Assembly: GCA_947630205.1 (NCBI GenBank)
Contig: CANRGW010000015.1
Span: 1 to 15,474, forward strand
DNA: 15,474 bases
Direction: 5' to 3'
Source of the DNA: an uncultured Bacilli bacterium
GTDB taxonomy: Bacteria > Bacillota_I > Bacilli_A > RF39 > UBA660
Shown: one piece after another, positions 15,416 to 15,474 of the stretch
How the letters are laid out: every line of letters begins with the position of its first letter
Numbering within the stretch: the stretch's first letter is position 1
The notes under the pieces: model-generated
Database searches by the model: none
Seen by the model: only the letters and a program-made list of their open reading frames with translations
What the model was told of the DNA's origin: nothing
Made by a program: the position numbers and the translations under genes

Positions 15416-15474
15416 ATGAATATAGTTGATATTATTAATAAGAAAAGAGTTAAAGAAGAACTTAGTTATGAGGA
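15416..15474 (+). CDS. 5' end of a gene resembling pyrimidine-nucleoside phosphorylase (partial)
   Basis: Only the first 19 codons are in the window, starting MNIVDIINKKRVKEELSYE. The pattern M-x-x-V-D-I-I-x-K-K followed by E-L-x-x-E-E matches the N-terminus of thymidine/pyrimidine-nucleoside phosphorylases as I remember it (VDIIxKKxxGKELTxEE), though the usual Gly is missing. The start is well supported by AGGTGAT and the promoter just upstream. The identity rests on very few residues. Confidence 0.5.
   Translation, partial: MNIVDIINKKRVKEELSYE

Overview
This is a strongly A+T-rich window with short gaps, almost every gene on the + strand, purine-rich Shine-Dalgarno sites and near-consensus sigma-A promoters. 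TGA acts as a stop: the first ABC gene and the 146-residue unknown gene end on TGA, and Trp is read from TGG. Together with a heterodimeric ABC exporter, TypA, an LTA-synthase-like enzyme and a surface protein ending in a GDGTxxNPY-type motif, this suggests a low-GC Firmicute (Bacilli/Erysipelotrichia side, perhaps an uncultured gut lineage of the RF39 type). The lineage is an inference; no marker gene fixes it.

Layout. Positions 1-250 hold back-to-back promoters: a rightward TTGACA-17-TATAAT promoter for the exporter, and a leftward TTGACA-17-TATTAT promoter whose transcript would begin with a perfect 9-bp hairpin. Positions 251-3783 encode two ABC half-transporters that overlap by ATGA and have complementary site defects, so they form one asymmetric exporter. 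Positions 3878-4799 encode an unknown 146-residue protein and a stand-alone CinA C-terminal domain. Positions 4859-7537 encode a U32-family protein and an HD phosphohydrolase; both reading frames are broken near their 3' ends. Positions 7617-9419 encode TypA/BipA, framed by a terminator that overlaps its promoter and by a strong downstream terminator.

The right half is cell-envelope related. It holds an LTA-synthase-like membrane sulfatase-fold enzyme (9523-11499), a PilC/PulF/ComGB platform protein (11550-12944) tightly coupled to a PilD prepilin peptidase (12947-13720), and a secreted or anchored surface protein (13799-15322) with its own strong promoter and terminator. The pilus-type pair has no ATPase or pilin gene beside it here. 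The window ends in the first 19 codons of a gene resembling pyrimidine-nucleoside phosphorylase.

Items most worth a second look: an eight-G tract at the active site of the prepilin peptidase gene; the deletion-like break in the U32 gene; the A6T7 frameshift in the HD gene; and the leftward promoter with tandem hairpins at the left edge. No IS element, CRISPR array, tRNA or rRNA gene was seen.
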